Assembly: GCA_025351385.1 (NCBI GenBank)
Contig: JANXWA010000006.1
Location: 1 to 64,000 of the forward strand
Direction: 5' to 3'
DNA from: Acidimicrobiales bacterium
Lineage (GTDB): Bacteria > Actinomycetota > Acidimicrobiia > Acidimicrobiales > RAAP-2
Length of the DNA: 64,000 nt
Under the pieces are notes generated by a model. It did not search any database. It was not told the origin of the DNA and saw only the letters and a list, made by a program, of their open reading frames with translations. The position numbers and the translations under genes are program-made. Shown here piece by piece: positions 28,692 through 37,014 of the stretch (the first letter of the stretch is position 1; every line of letters starts with the position of its first letter).

Positions 28692-29635
28692 CCGCACTGG
28701 ATCCACGCGAGGAGCTCGCCAGGCGGCTCGGACTGGCCGAGGTGCCCAAGGTGCGCTTCGAGTCGCCCGACGACGTCATGGCGCGCCTCGCCGACCACGA
28801 CTACCTCAGCGACGACGCCATCGCCTCGGTCACCTACCTCGCCGACCGGCTCGCCAAGCCCGTCCTCGTCGAGGGGCCGGCCGGCACCGGCAAGACCGCG
28901 CTGGCGCGGGCCGTCGCCGACTCGATCGGCGCGCGACTCATCCGCCTGCAGTGCTACGAGGGCCTCGACGACTCCAAGGCCCTCTACGAGTGGAACTACC
29001 GCAAGCAACTGCTGCGCATCCAGGCCGGGCGTCCCGAGGGGTCGGGGACCGAGGACTGGGGACGGCTCGAGGAGGACATCTTCGGCGAGGAGTTTCTCCT
29101 CACGCGGCCCCTGCTCGAGGCGATCTCGGCGACCGACCCGGTGGTGCTCTTGATCGACGAGGTGGACCGGGTGGAGCTCGAGACCGAGGCGCTGCTGCTC
29201 GAGATCCTCTCCGAGTACCAGGTCTCGATCCCCGAGCTCGGCACGGTGATGGCCAAGCAGATCCCGATGGTCTTTCTCACGTCGAACAACACCCGCGAGC
29301 TCTCCGAGGCGCTGAAGCGCCGCTGCCTGTACCTGTACATTGGCTATCCCACGGTCGAGCGCGAGCGCGACATCATCCTCTCGCGGGTGCCGGGCATCTC
29401 ATCGACGTTGGCCGAGCAGATCGCCCAGGTGGTGCGCTCGCTTCGCACGCTCGACCTGAAGAAGGCGCCGTCGGTCTCCGAGACCCTCGACTGGGCGCGC
29501 ACGCTGGTCGTCCTAGGGCGAAAGGAGATCGGGGAGAAGGACGCGGCGGCGACGCTGCACATCCTCTTGAAGTACCAGTCCGACATCGAGCGCGCGACCA
29601 AGGAGCTCCTCGGCCGCCCCAAGCCGCTTGCTTAA
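28688..29635 (+). CDS. MoxR-family AAA+ ATPase
   Basis: 315-residue AAA+ protein. Walker A is GPAGTGKT at 63-70 and Walker B VVLLIDEVD at 162-170, followed by the MoxR-typical sensor segment MVFLTSNNTRELSEALKRRC. MoxR ATPases act as chaperones with VWA-domain partners to mature or activate metalloenzymes and other complexes. The VWA gene here overlaps by eight bases, forming the classic pair. ATG start shares ATGA with proA. Client unknown. Confidence 0.92.
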   Translation: MTALDPREELARRLGLAEVPKVRFESPDDVMARLADHDYLSDDAIASVTYLADRLAKPVLVEGPAGTGKTALARAVADSIGARLIRLQCYEGLDDSKALYEWNYRKQLLRIQAGRPEGSGTEDWGRLEEDIFGEEFLLTRPLLEAISATDPVVLLIDEVDRVELETEALLLEILSEYQVSIPELGTVMAKQIPMVFLTSNNTRELSEALKRRCLYLYIGYPTVERERDIILSRVPGISSTLAEQIAQVVRSLRTLDLKKAPSVSETLDWARTLVVLGRKEIGEKDAAATLHILLKYQSDIERATKELLGRPKPLA

Positions 29636-31061
29636 CCTCCTCGGCGACTTCATCGGCGAGCTTCGCTCGGCCGGAATCCCGGTCTCGATGAGCGAGCACG
29701 TCGACGCGGCGCGAGCGATGGAGGTCATCGACCTGGGCGACCGGGGGATGGTCCGCAGCTCGCTCGCCGCGACGCTCGTGAAGGACGGCGACCATCTGCC
29801 GGTCTTCTACACGGCCTTCGAGGTCTTCTTCTCGACGCGCTCGTGGCAGAACGCCGAGGAGTTCATGGGCGATGATGTCGACAACGAGCTCGAGCGCGAG
29901 GGCGCGGCCGGCGCCTCCGGTCCGGGCCAGTCGCGCGGCGAGGGCGGCGGCGCCTCGTCGTCCCTGTCGGCCCAGGAGCTGGCCGACCTGCTCTTTCGAG
30001 CGCTGCGCGACGGCGACCGCGGGGCACTACGCCAGGCGGCATCGGAGTCGGTGACGCGCTACGCCGGCATGGAGCCCGGTCGACCGGTGGGCGGCACGTA
30101 CTACCTCTACCGGACACTGCGCAACCTCGACCTCGAGAACCTCGAGCGACGCCTCACCGAGGGCACGACGGGCGAGGGTGACGACCAGCTGGCTCAGCGC
30201 CTGGCGCGCGAGGAGGCCCACGCGCGCATCGAGCTCTTGAAGTCCGAAATCGAGCGGGTGATCCGCGAGCGGTTGGTCGAGGACCGTGGGGCTGAAGCCC
30301 TGGCCAAGTCGGTGCGCAAGCCCCTCCCCGAGGACCTCGACGTCATGCACGCCAATCGCGACGAAATGGCGCAACTCGAGCGGGCCCTGCGACCGTTGAG
30401 CCGCAAGCTCGCGACGCGCCTGGCGCGCCGGCGCCGCCGGCGCCGCCGCGGTCCGGTGGACCTGCGCCACACCGTGCGGCGCAGCCTCTCGACCGGGGGA
30501 GTGCCGATCGACCTGCGCTTCAAGCCGCCCCACCCCGCCAAGCCCGAGATCTTCGTCATCGCCGACATCTCGGGCTCGGTGGCGTCCTTCGCCCGCTTCA
30601 CCCTGCACCTGGTCCACGCGATCAGCTCGCAGTTCTCCAAGGTCCGCAGCTTCGTCTTCGTCGACGGGCTCGACGAGGTGACCCGGCTGTTCGACGGCGT
30701 CGACGACCCGGCCGAGGCCGTGGCGCGCATCAACGCCGAGGCCGACGTCATCGCCTTCGACGGACACTCCGACTATGGACGGGCGCTGCTCAGCTTCCAC
30801 GACCGCTTCGCCAAGGACATCACCAAGCGCTCAACGGTGCTGATCCTCGGCGACGCGCGCAACAACTACCACCAGGCCAACGCCGAGGTCGTCGCGGACC
30901 TGCACTACCGCGCGAAGTCCGTCTACTGGCTCAATCCCGAGCCGACCGCGTACTGGAACAGCGGCGACTCGATCATCAACCAGTACGCGCCCTACTGCGA
31001 GCGGGTGATCGAGTGCCGTACCTTGCGCCAGCTCGAGGCCTTCGTCGGGGAGCTGGAGTGA
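29628..31061 (+). CDS. VWA domain-containing CoxE-like protein
   Basis: 477-residue partner of the MoxR ATPase. The N-terminal helical part resembles the CoxE family; about 80-115 is a Gly/Ser-rich linker; 263-274 is an Arg cluster. The VWA domain starts near 305 with the MIDAS motif DISGS at 313-317 and continues through LFDGVDD and DYGRALLSF. TTG start at 29628 inside the moxR end, with no strong ribosome binding site, suggesting translational coupling. CoxE-like proteins help load metal cofactors in carbon monoxide dehydrogenase systems, but no cox genes are nearby. Confidence 0.88.
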   Translation: MLNLLGDFIGELRSAGIPVSMSEHVDAARAMEVIDLGDRGMVRSSLAATLVKDGDHLPVFYTAFEVFFSTRSWQNAEEFMGDDVDNELEREGAAGASGPGQSRGEGGGASSSLSAQELADLLFRALRDGDRGALRQAASESVTRYAGMEPGRPVGGTYYLYRTLRNLDLENLERRLTEGTTGEGDDQLAQRLAREEAHARIELLKSEIERVIRERLVEDRGAEALAKSVRKPLPEDLDVMHANRDEMAQLERALRPLSRKLATRLARRRRRRRRGPVDLRHTVRRSLSTGGVPIDLRFKPPHPAKPEIFVIADISGSVASFARFTLHLVHAISSQFSKVRSFVFVDGLDEVTRLFDGVDDPAEAVARINAEADVIAFDGHSDYGRALLSFHDRFAKDITKRSTVLILGDARNNYHQANAEVVADLHYRAKSVYWLNPEPTAYWNSGDSIINQYAPYCERVIECRTLRQLEAFVGELE

Positions 31062-31741
31062 ACGAGGACCTCAGCCTGCCGCCCGAGGGGTTCCGCCAGC
31101 GCGGGCCGGCCCCGAGCGGGACGCGTCTCTTGATGATCCGCCACGGCGAGAGCCGCGCCAACGTCGAGGGACTCGCGGGCGGCCACAAGGGCGACGGCGG
31201 CCTCACCGAGCTCGGCACGCGCCAGGCCGTGGCCCTGCGCGAACGCCTGGCGATGAGCCGAGAGCTCGACGGAGCGACGGCGTTCTACACCTCGACGATG
31301 CCCCGCGCCATCCAGACGGGCGAGATCATCGCCGAGGCCCTGCCCGGCCTGACGGCCGAGACGGACGAGGCCCTGTGCGAGATCGGCGTCGGTGAGGGGG
31401 ACGGCCTGACGTGGGCGGCCTTCGTCGAGCGCTTCGGCGCCCCCGATTGGGAGAAGGACCCCCACGCGGTGACGGCGCCGGGCGGCGAGTCGCTGATCGG
31501 CTTTTTCGAGCGATGCCGCGACGCGATTGCGCGCCTCGTCGAACGACACCCCGGCGAGCAGGTCGTGCTCGTCGTGCACGGCGGTTTCATCGAGCAGGCG
31601 ATGAAGGTCTACCAGGGGCTCGAGGGCGGGGTCCGGTTGAGACCGAGGATCGAGAACTGCTCGATGACCGAGATCGAGTTCCGGACCGGGCGGCGACGGC
31701 TGCTGCGCTACAACGACCGAGCGCCGTTGGCGCCCGAGTAG
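31058..31741 (+). CDS. Histidine phosphatase family protein
   Basis: 227-residue phosphoglycerate-mutase-like phosphatase. The RHGES motif gives catalytic H29; the second catalytic His is in VVHGGFIEQAMKV; FYTSTMPRAIQT and LCEIGVGEGDG are also typical. It could act on phospho-sugars, nucleotides or cofactor intermediates. GTG 31058 overlaps the upstream stop; a longer frame to 31013 lies inside the VWA gene. Its 3' end overlaps the convergent DAHP synthase gene by 34 bases. Confidence 0.87.
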   Translation: MNEDLSLPPEGFRQRGPAPSGTRLLMIRHGESRANVEGLAGGHKGDGGLTELGTRQAVALRERLAMSRELDGATAFYTSTMPRAIQTGEIIAEALPGLTAETDEALCEIGVGEGDGLTWAAFVERFGAPDWEKDPHAVTAPGGESLIGFFERCRDAIARLVERHPGEQVVLVVHGGFIEQAMKVYQGLEGGVRLRPRIENCSMTEIEFRTGRRRLLRYNDRAPLAPE

Positions 31742-33089
31742 CGCTGCAGGAACTCCGCGACGTGAAAGGCCATGTCCAGGCTCTGGGTGGCGTTGAGGCG
31801 CGGGTCGCAGATCGAGGTGTAGTTGACGCTGAGGTCGCCCTCGTCGAGGCGCGAGCCACCGCCTAGGCACTCGGTGACGTTGTCGCCGGTCAACTCGACG
31901 TGCAGCCCGCCCGGCCAGGTGCCGAGGGACTGGTGCAGTTCGAAGAACTGGGAGGTCTCGGCGAGCACGTCGTTGAAGTGGCGGGTCTTCTGGCACCGGA
32001 CGCCACGAAGGTGTTGCCGTGCATCGGGTCACAGGCCCACACCACTCGCTGGCCCTCGTCGCTCAGCGCCTGGATCAGGGCCGGCAGCCGGTCGGTGATG
32101 ACGTCGCGACCCATGCGCGCAATGAGGGTCAGCCGTCCGGGCGTGTTGAGGGGGTTCAGCGCCGCGCAGAGCGCCAGCAGCTCCTCGACGCCCATGGTCG
32201 GGCCGACCTTCAGCCCCACGGGATTGGCGACCCCGCGCAGGAACTCAACGTGGGCACCGTCGATCTGTCGCGTGCGATCCCCGATCCAGAGCATGTGGGC
32301 CGAGCAGTCGTACCAGTCGCCGGTGAGCGAGTCGCGCCGGGTGAGGGCCTGCTCGTAGGGCAAGATGAGCGACTCGTGGCTGGTGTAGAAGTCGACGCTC
32401 TGCAGGGCGTGGTCGCCGGTCAGGTCGATGCCGCAGGCCTTCATGAACTGCAGGGCCCGCTCGATCTCGTCGGCGACGACCTCGTAGCGCTTGCCCTCGA
32501 GCGAGTTGGCGACGAACTCCTGGTTCCAGGCGTGCACGCGCGAGAGCGCGGCGAAGCCCCCGGTCGTGAAGGCGCGCAGCAGGTTGAGCGTGGCGACGCT
32601 CTGGTGGTAGGCGGCGAGCAGGCGCTCGGGATCGGGTCGACGTGATTCGGGCGTGAACTCCTCGCCGTTCACGATGTGGCCGCGGAACGCGTCGAGGCGC
32701 ACGCCGTCTCGCTCTTCGAAGGCGTCCGAACGGGGCTTGGCGAACTGGCCGGCGATGCGCCCGACCTTGATGACCGGCACGCCGGCCGCGTAGGTGAGCG
32801 CCACGGCCATCTGGAGGATCACCCTCAGCTTGTCGCGAATGGAGTCGGCCGAGCCCTCGTGGAACGACTCGGCGCAGTCACCGGCCTGGAGCAGGAAGGC
32901 CTTGCCGTCGGCGACGAGCGCCAGATGCTCGCGCAGCCGTCGGGCCTCGCCGGCGAAGACGAGGGGCGGCTTCGCGGCCAGCTCGGCCTCGACGCGAGCC
33001 AGGTGCTCGAGGTCGGGCCACGTCGGGCTCTGCTCGGCGTGGCGCGTCCGCCACGAGCCGGGAACCCAGTCGAGCGCGGTCTGTTCCAT
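31708..33089 (-). pseudogene. aroG: Class II DAHP synthase, apparent one-base frameshift
   Basis: Encodes 3-deoxy-D-arabino-heptulosonate-7-phosphate synthase, the first step of the shikimate pathway. The ATG at 33089 begins [14 protein letters not shown]. The main frame contains [11 protein letters not shown], the [13 protein letters not shown] block, [13 protein letters not shown] and CDPMHGNTF. At about 31990-32005 the frame is lost, and the remaining C-terminus ([41 protein letters not shown]) continues in another frame to the stop at 31708. One added base near 32000 restores the family sequence at the expected length. It may be a sequencing error or a true mutation; loss would cause aromatic auxotrophy unless another copy exists. 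Confidence 0.88.
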
Positions 33090-33095
33090 CGTCAA

Positions 33096-33101
33096 AGCCT
33101 A
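33096..33101 (-). promoter_or_regulatory. -10 element of leaderless DAHP synthase promoter
   Basis: TAGGCT on the minus strand, six bases before the ATG at 33089. A TTG three residues upstream in frame was not chosen because it lies inside this spacer. Confidence 0.6.
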
Positions 33102-33133
33102 CGGGTTCGCTCGGCCGTCGGGCAATCGGCGCC

Positions 33134-33139
33134 TAGGCT
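33134..33139 (+). promoter_or_regulatory. -10 element of leaderless nadD promoter
   Basis: TAGGCT six bases before the nadD GTG. It is divergent from the identical element of the DAHP synthase gene, all within 56 bases. Confidence 0.6.
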
Positions 33140-33145
33140 GCGGGG

Positions 33146-33715
33146 GTGAAAGGACGGCGCTGCGGTCTCTTCGGTGGGACCTTCGATCCGCCGCACTTCG
33201 GTCACGTGGCCGCCCTTCGCGCCGCCGCCTCGACGTCACGCTTCGACCGCATCGAGGTCACGGTCGCGGGCGACCCCTACTTGAAGAGCGCCGAAGGGGC
33301 CGTGGCGCCGGCCGACGAGCGTCTGGCGATGGCCCGCGCCGCCTTCGGGGACCTGGCATTGGTGGAGGTCTCGGACCGCGAGATCCTGCGCCTCGGCCCC
33401 TCCTACACGATTGACACCGTGCGCGACCTGCTGGAGGAGTTCGACGAGGTGGACCTGATCGTCGGCGCCGACCTGACGGCCCAGCTGGACGGCTGGCACG
33501 ACGCGGCGACGCTGCGCACGTTGGTGCGCGTCGGCGTCGTCCCGCGGCCCGGGGCCCGGACCGTCTCGCCCGACGGGTGGCGTTGCTACCAGATCCCCAT
33601 GGAGCCGGTCGACCTCTCGAGCTCGTTCATCCGCGACATCACGCCCTCGTCGGACAATCTCAGGAATTTCCTTCCGGGGCCCGTAATTCCGCTCTACCTG
33701 GGCGCCCGAGGCTAA
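33146..33715 (+). CDS. nadD: Nicotinate-nucleotide adenylyltransferase
   Basis: 189-residue NAD-synthesis enzyme joining nicotinate mononucleotide and ATP. The nucleotidyltransferase signature is GGTFDPPHFGHV at 10-21, with an SSSFIRD motif near the C-terminus (ISSTxIR equivalent). GTG start set by TAGGCT-N6. It forms a unit with the tiny membrane-protein gene and rsfS, the usual nadD-rsfS pairing. Confidence 0.95.
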   Translation: MKGRRCGLFGGTFDPPHFGHVAALRAAASTSRFDRIEVTVAGDPYLKSAEGAVAPADERLAMARAAFGDLALVEVSDREILRLGPSYTIDTVRDLLEEFDEVDLIVGADLTAQLDGWHDAATLRTLVRVGVVPRPGARTVSPDGWRCYQIPMEPVDLSSSFIRDITPSSDNLRNFLPGPVIPLYLGARG

Positions 33716-33718
33716 AGT
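33713..33718 (+). promoter_or_regulatory. -10-like hexamer before the small membrane-protein gene
   Basis: TAAAGT seven bases before the ATG at 33726, overlapping the nadD stop codon TAA. Confidence 0.35.
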
Positions 33719-33725
33719 CGGCACA

Positions 33726-33905
33726 ATGGCAGTTCGAAGCTTCGATCTTTCCGAGCCCCAGTCGCCTCGACTGCGAGGTCTGGAAGCGGCCCCCGCACGA
33801 CGTCGAGACGTACGTCGCTCGAAGCAGCGCTACGCGATGGTGGGCATCGTCGCTCTCACCGTTCCATTCGCCGCCGCACTCGTACTGCTCGGAGTGGCCC
33901 ACTGA
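33726..33905 (+). CDS. Small single-helix membrane protein
   Basis: 59-residue frame between nadD and rsfS. It opens MAVRSFDLSEPQSPRL, continues with a strongly basic stretch (about 24-36, APARRRDVRRSKQR) and ends in one hydrophobic helix (about 38-57), predicting a membrane anchor with the basic segment in the cytoplasm. The stop lies eight bases before rsfS. In other actinobacteria a membrane protein is often found in this position, but no named family can be assigned. Support comes from codon-level coherence, position and the -10-like element. Confidence 0.55.
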   Translation: MAVRSFDLSEPQSPRLRGLEAAPARRRDVRRSKQRYAMVGIVALTVPFAAALVLLGVAH

Positions 33906-33913
33906 GCGTCCCC

Positions 33914-34309
33914 GTGACCAGCGGCGAGGTCGTTCGCGGCCCGCACACCAGTTTCGTCGCCTCCTTGACGAACGCCGCCGTGATGGCGGCCGAGGACAAA
34001 CTGGCCCAGGACACCGTCGTGCTCGACTTGCGCGGGCTCGTCGACTCCTTCGACGCGCTGGTGGTCGCCTCGGGGCGCAATGACCGCCAGGTCCGCGCCA
34101 TCGCCGAGGAGGTGGAACGGCTCGTCGAGCTGGCGCTCGACGTGAAGCCGATCCGGGTCGAGGGCTGGACCGCGGCCGAGTGGATCGCCCTCGACTACGG
34201 CGACGTCATCGTGCACGTCTTCGACGACGCCGCGCGCGAGTACTACGACCTCGAGCACCTCTGGAGTGCCGCCCCCGCCCTTCGCCACGAACCCGTCGCT
34301 AGGGGTTGA
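33914..34309 (+). CDS. rsfS: Ribosomal silencing factor RsfS
   Basis: 131-residue protein of the RsfS/Iojap family, which binds L14 on the large subunit and blocks subunit joining in starvation. Family features are the strand DTVVLDLRGLVDSFDALVVASGRNDRQV and the segment RVEGWTAAEWIALDYGDVIVHVF. The GTG start lacks an obvious ribosome binding site and follows the small membrane gene closely. Its end overlaps the convergent lipoprotein gene by 11 bases. Confidence 0.94.
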   Translation: MTSGEVVRGPHTSFVASLTNAAVMAAEDKLAQDTVVLDLRGLVDSFDALVVASGRNDRQVRAIAEEVERLVELALDVKPIRVEGWTAAEWIALDYGDVIVHVFDDAAREYYDLEHLWSAAPALRHEPVARG

Positions 34310-34877
34310 GCAGACTCAAGAAGGCGCTGGGCGAGACCGTCGACGCCGCCGCGCCGTTGGGCAGCAGCGACTGCTGCAACTCGCCCGCGACCGTGATCAC
34401 GATCCCCCTGGCGGCTCCGGCGTCGTGCGCCGTCAGCACGAGCTGGCCGACGGCCAGGATTCGGTCCGATCGGCTGAGATGCGACAGCGGCGTCGCCAGG
34501 TCGATGTACCCGAGACCGTTCTTGATGCTCGCCGAGAGCAGCACGAGGTTCGTCGGCAGCGCCGAGGAGTAGCCGGCGAAGGACTCGATTTGGGTCGGGC
34601 CGACGATTAGCTGACGCAGCACCGTGGCGAGGACCGGGGGTGACGGCACGATGCGGCTCGAGGGGGCCAGGTGGCCGGTGGCGTCGACGATGTAGACGGG
34701 TTGGGTGATGAAGCGAACCCGACCGTTGTTCGTGCCGGGGATGGTCTTGCTCAACAGGCCGAACGGGATCTGGTGGCGCGCGATGCGCTCGGGCGACGAC
34801 GCCGTGGGCACCAGGGTGCAGCCACTCAACGCCAGGGCGCCGAGCGCCACGCCGCCGAGCGCGAGCAGGCGCCTCAT
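34299..34877 (-). CDS. GerMN-domain lipoprotein, minimal LpqB-like
   Basis: 192-residue predicted lipoprotein: signal peptide with lipobox LSGC (C20) followed by a single GerMN domain (about 75-185). Mycobacterial LpqB, encoded after mtrB, has a GerMN domain plus a large beta-propeller (over 550 residues). The same position after a MtrAB-like pair suggests an equivalent role in modulating the sensor kinase, but the propeller is absent. ATG overlaps the kinase stop (ATGA), so it is translationally coupled. Confidence 0.8.
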   Translation of the reverse strand: MRRLLALGGVALGALALSGCTLVPTASSPERIARHQIPFGLLSKTIPGTNNGRVRFITQPVYIVDATGHLAPSSRIVPSPPVLATVLRQLIVGPTQIESFAGYSSALPTNLVLLSASIKNGLGYIDLATPLSHLSRSDRILAVGQLVLTAHDAGAARGIVITVAGELQQSLLPNGAAASTVSPSAFLSLLNP

Positions 34878-36265
34878 TCGCGCTCTCCTGGCACGATCGG
34901 GAGCAGTATCTGGAACCGGGCTCCGTGTTCGGCGCTCTCGAGCACCGTGATCGTCCCCCCGAAGGCCTTGACGTGGTCGCGCACGAGCGCGAGGCCCAAA
35001 CCCGTGCCGCGCGCGATGCCCCGGTCGTGGGCGGCACGGCCCCGGAAGAATCGCTCGAAGACCAGCTCGCGCTCGTCGAGCGGCACGCCCGGTCCGGCGT
35101 CGTCGATGTTGATCGCGAGCTGGTTCGCCATCCGGTCGATCCGCACCGCTACGGCCCCCTCGGCGTAGCGGTGGGCGTTGTCCACGAGGTTCGTGATCAC
35201 GCGCTCGAAACGGCGCCGGTCGACCTTCACGAGCGGATCGCCGACGTCATTGGCGACCTCGACGACCGGCTCGTCGAGGCCGTGGCGGCGCGCCGCCGAG
35301 CGCACCGACTGGTGGAGCAGCTCGACCGCGGGGACGGTCTCCATGACGAGGGGGACGGCGCCGGCGTCGCTGCGCGCCATCTCGAGCAGGTCCTCGACGA
35401 GGGACTGGAAGATCGAGAGGTCGGCGAGCAGCAGGTCGAGGCTCTCCTGACCGGCCGGCGAGAGGTCGTGACGGTGCTGCTGGAGGACCGAGGCGGTGGT
35501 CGCCAGCGTCGTGAGCGGCGAGCGCAGCTCGTGGCTGACGTCGCTCGCGAAGCGCGCGTCGCGCTCCAGGCGCTCGACCAGTTGGCTCACCATCTCGTTG
35601 AAGGACTCGGTCAGTTGCTGGACCTCGCGGTCGGCCTGGGTGACCACCAGACGCGTCGAGAGGGCACCGTCGGCGATCAGCGCCGCGGCCAGTGAGACCT
35701 CCTCGAGGGGTCGCACGGCGCGCCGGGTCACCCACAGCCCTCCGCTCATCCCGATGATGGAGGTGAACAGCGCCCCGGCGCCGAGCACGAGCAGCAGGAC
35801 CCGCAGGGTGTGCTCGAGGTTGTTCAGCTTGAAGACCTCGAAGACCTGGGTCTCTACGGCCGGGATCGGCACGCCGACCACGAAGATGATCTCGCCGTTG
35901 ACGTTGAGCGTCTGCTCGGTGGCGTGGCCGGCGTTGACCAGCTTGATGATGAGCGGCGACACGTCCTTGGTGGAGGCGACGTCGCTGCGCGCGAGCCACT
36001 GGTGGTGGGTCTGGACGAGGACGTTCGAGGCGGTCGCCTTCTGGATCGAGGCGAGCAGGTTGGCCAACTGGGGCGGCGAGGTGTAAAGGGTGCTGCGAAC
36101 GAGCGCCGCGTTGACGTAGCTCTGGCGCAGGTCGGTCTGCTGCTGGACATTGATCAAGAGGCGCTGAACGCCCAGGTAGGTGAGCGAGGCGAACAGCGAA
36201 CTGAGGATCAGGGCGCCCAGGCCGAAAGTGACGAGCAGGCGAAGTCGAAGACTCCGTCGGCGCAT
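34874..36265 (-). CDS. mtrB: MtrB-like sensor histidine kinase
   Basis: 463-residue membrane kinase. TM1 is about 9-33, the extracytoplasmic sensor about 34-153 and TM2 about 154-179, then a HAMP domain (about 180-232). The HisKA box has phospho-acceptor H245 in SHELRSPLTTL, and the ATPase domain has the N box NLVDNAHRYA, G1 DAGPGV, F box and G2 GTGLGL. ATG overlaps the regulator stop. The name rests on gene order mtrA-mtrB-lpqB-like; in Mycobacterium this system controls cell wall and division genes. Confidence 0.85.
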   Translation of the reverse strand: MRRRSLRLRLLVTFGLGALILSSLFASLTYLGVQRLLINVQQQTDLRQSYVNAALVRSTLYTSPPQLANLLASIQKATASNVLVQTHHQWLARSDVASTKDVSPLIIKLVNAGHATEQTLNVNGEIIFVVGVPIPAVETQVFEVFKLNNLEHTLRVLLLVLGAGALFTSIIGMSGGLWVTRRAVRPLEEVSLAAALIADGALSTRLVVTQADREVQQLTESFNEMVSQLVERLERDARFASDVSHELRSPLTTLATTASVLQQHRHDLSPAGQESLDLLLADLSIFQSLVEDLLEMARSDAGAVPLVMETVPAVELLHQSVRSAARRHGLDEPVVEVANDVGDPLVKVDRRRFERVITNLVDNAHRYAEGAVAVRIDRMANQLAINIDDAGPGVPLDERELVFERFFRGRAAHDRGIARGTGLGLALVRDHVKAFGGTITVLESAEHGARFQILLPIVPGERE

Positions 36266-36939
36266 CACAGGACCAACTTGTATCCTGCGCCTCGAACGGT
36301 GACGAGGAACATCGGGTTCGCCGGGTCGGGCTCGATCTTCATGCGGAGCCGTCGGATGTGGACGTCGACGAGCCGGCTGTCGCCGAAGTAGTCGTAGCCC
36401 CACACGCGCTCGAGCAGGTCCTCGCGCGACAAGACCTTGCCGTTGGTCGAGGCGAGGTCGGTGAGCAGGCGGAACTCGGTCGAGGTGAGGTGCAGCTCGG
36501 CGCCGTCGCTGTGGCGCACCACCCCCTCGTCGGGCACGACGTGCAGGTCGCCCAGCTGGAAGGCGCCCGTGCTCTTCTCGGGTCGTCGGCGCAGGTGGGC
36601 CTTCACGCGCGCGAGCAGCTCCTCGGGCACGAAGGGCTTGGTGACGTAGTCGTCGGCCCCCGACTCGAGTCCGAGCACGACGTCGGCGGTCTCGTCACGG
36701 GCCGACACGATCACGATGGGCAGGTCGCTGGCTCCGCGCAACGCCAGGCACGTCTCGAAGCCAGTCATGCCGGGCAGCATGATGTCGACGATGGCGACGT
36801 CGGCGGCCATGCGGTGGAACATCGCCACGCCGACCTCCCCGGTCGGGGCGTCGTCGACGACGTGACCCTCGCCTTCGAACATCAGGCGCAGGGCGGTGCG
36901 AATGTGGTCGTCGTCCTCCACTATCAAGATTCGGGCCAC
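36265..36939 (-). CDS. mtrA: MtrA-like OmpR-family response regulator
   Basis: 224-residue DNA-binding regulator. The receiver domain has acidic pocket EDDD at 8-11, phosphorylated D52 in VDIMLPG and K101 in DYVTKPF. The C-terminal winged helix (about 130-222) includes SRLVDVHIRRLRMKI. GTG start with a strong AAGGAGG site. It is first in the operon with mtrB and the lipoprotein; 75 bases separate it from the divergent xerC start. Confidence 0.88.
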   Translation of the reverse strand: MARILIVEDDDHIRTALRLMFEGEGHVVDDAPTGEVGVAMFHRMAADVAIVDIMLPGMTGFETCLALRGASDLPIVIVSARDETADVVLGLESGADDYVTKPFVPEELLARVKAHLRRRPEKSTGAFQLGDLHVVPDEGVVRHSDGAELHLTSTEFRLLTDLASTNGKVLSREDLLERVWGYDYFGDSRLVDVHIRRLRMKIEPDPANPMFLVTVRGAGYKLVL

Positions 36940-37002
36940 GCCGCCTCCTTAGCAACCTTCGTCAAGACTAGTGAGGTCATCGTCGCTGGTCGATGCCATC
37001 AG

Positions 37003-37008
37003 TAGCCT
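37003..37008 (+). promoter_or_regulatory. -10 element of leaderless xerC promoter
   Basis: TAGCCT six bases before the xerC GTG at 37015. Confidence 0.6.
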
Positions 37009-37014
37009 TGAGCC

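Noticed and set aside
26232-28706. 824-codon open frame on the minus strand
   Set aside because: Antisense to obg, proB and proA, all with complete motifs. The composition (Asp, Val, Gly, Arg) is typical of reverse-strand shadows in GC-rich DNA.
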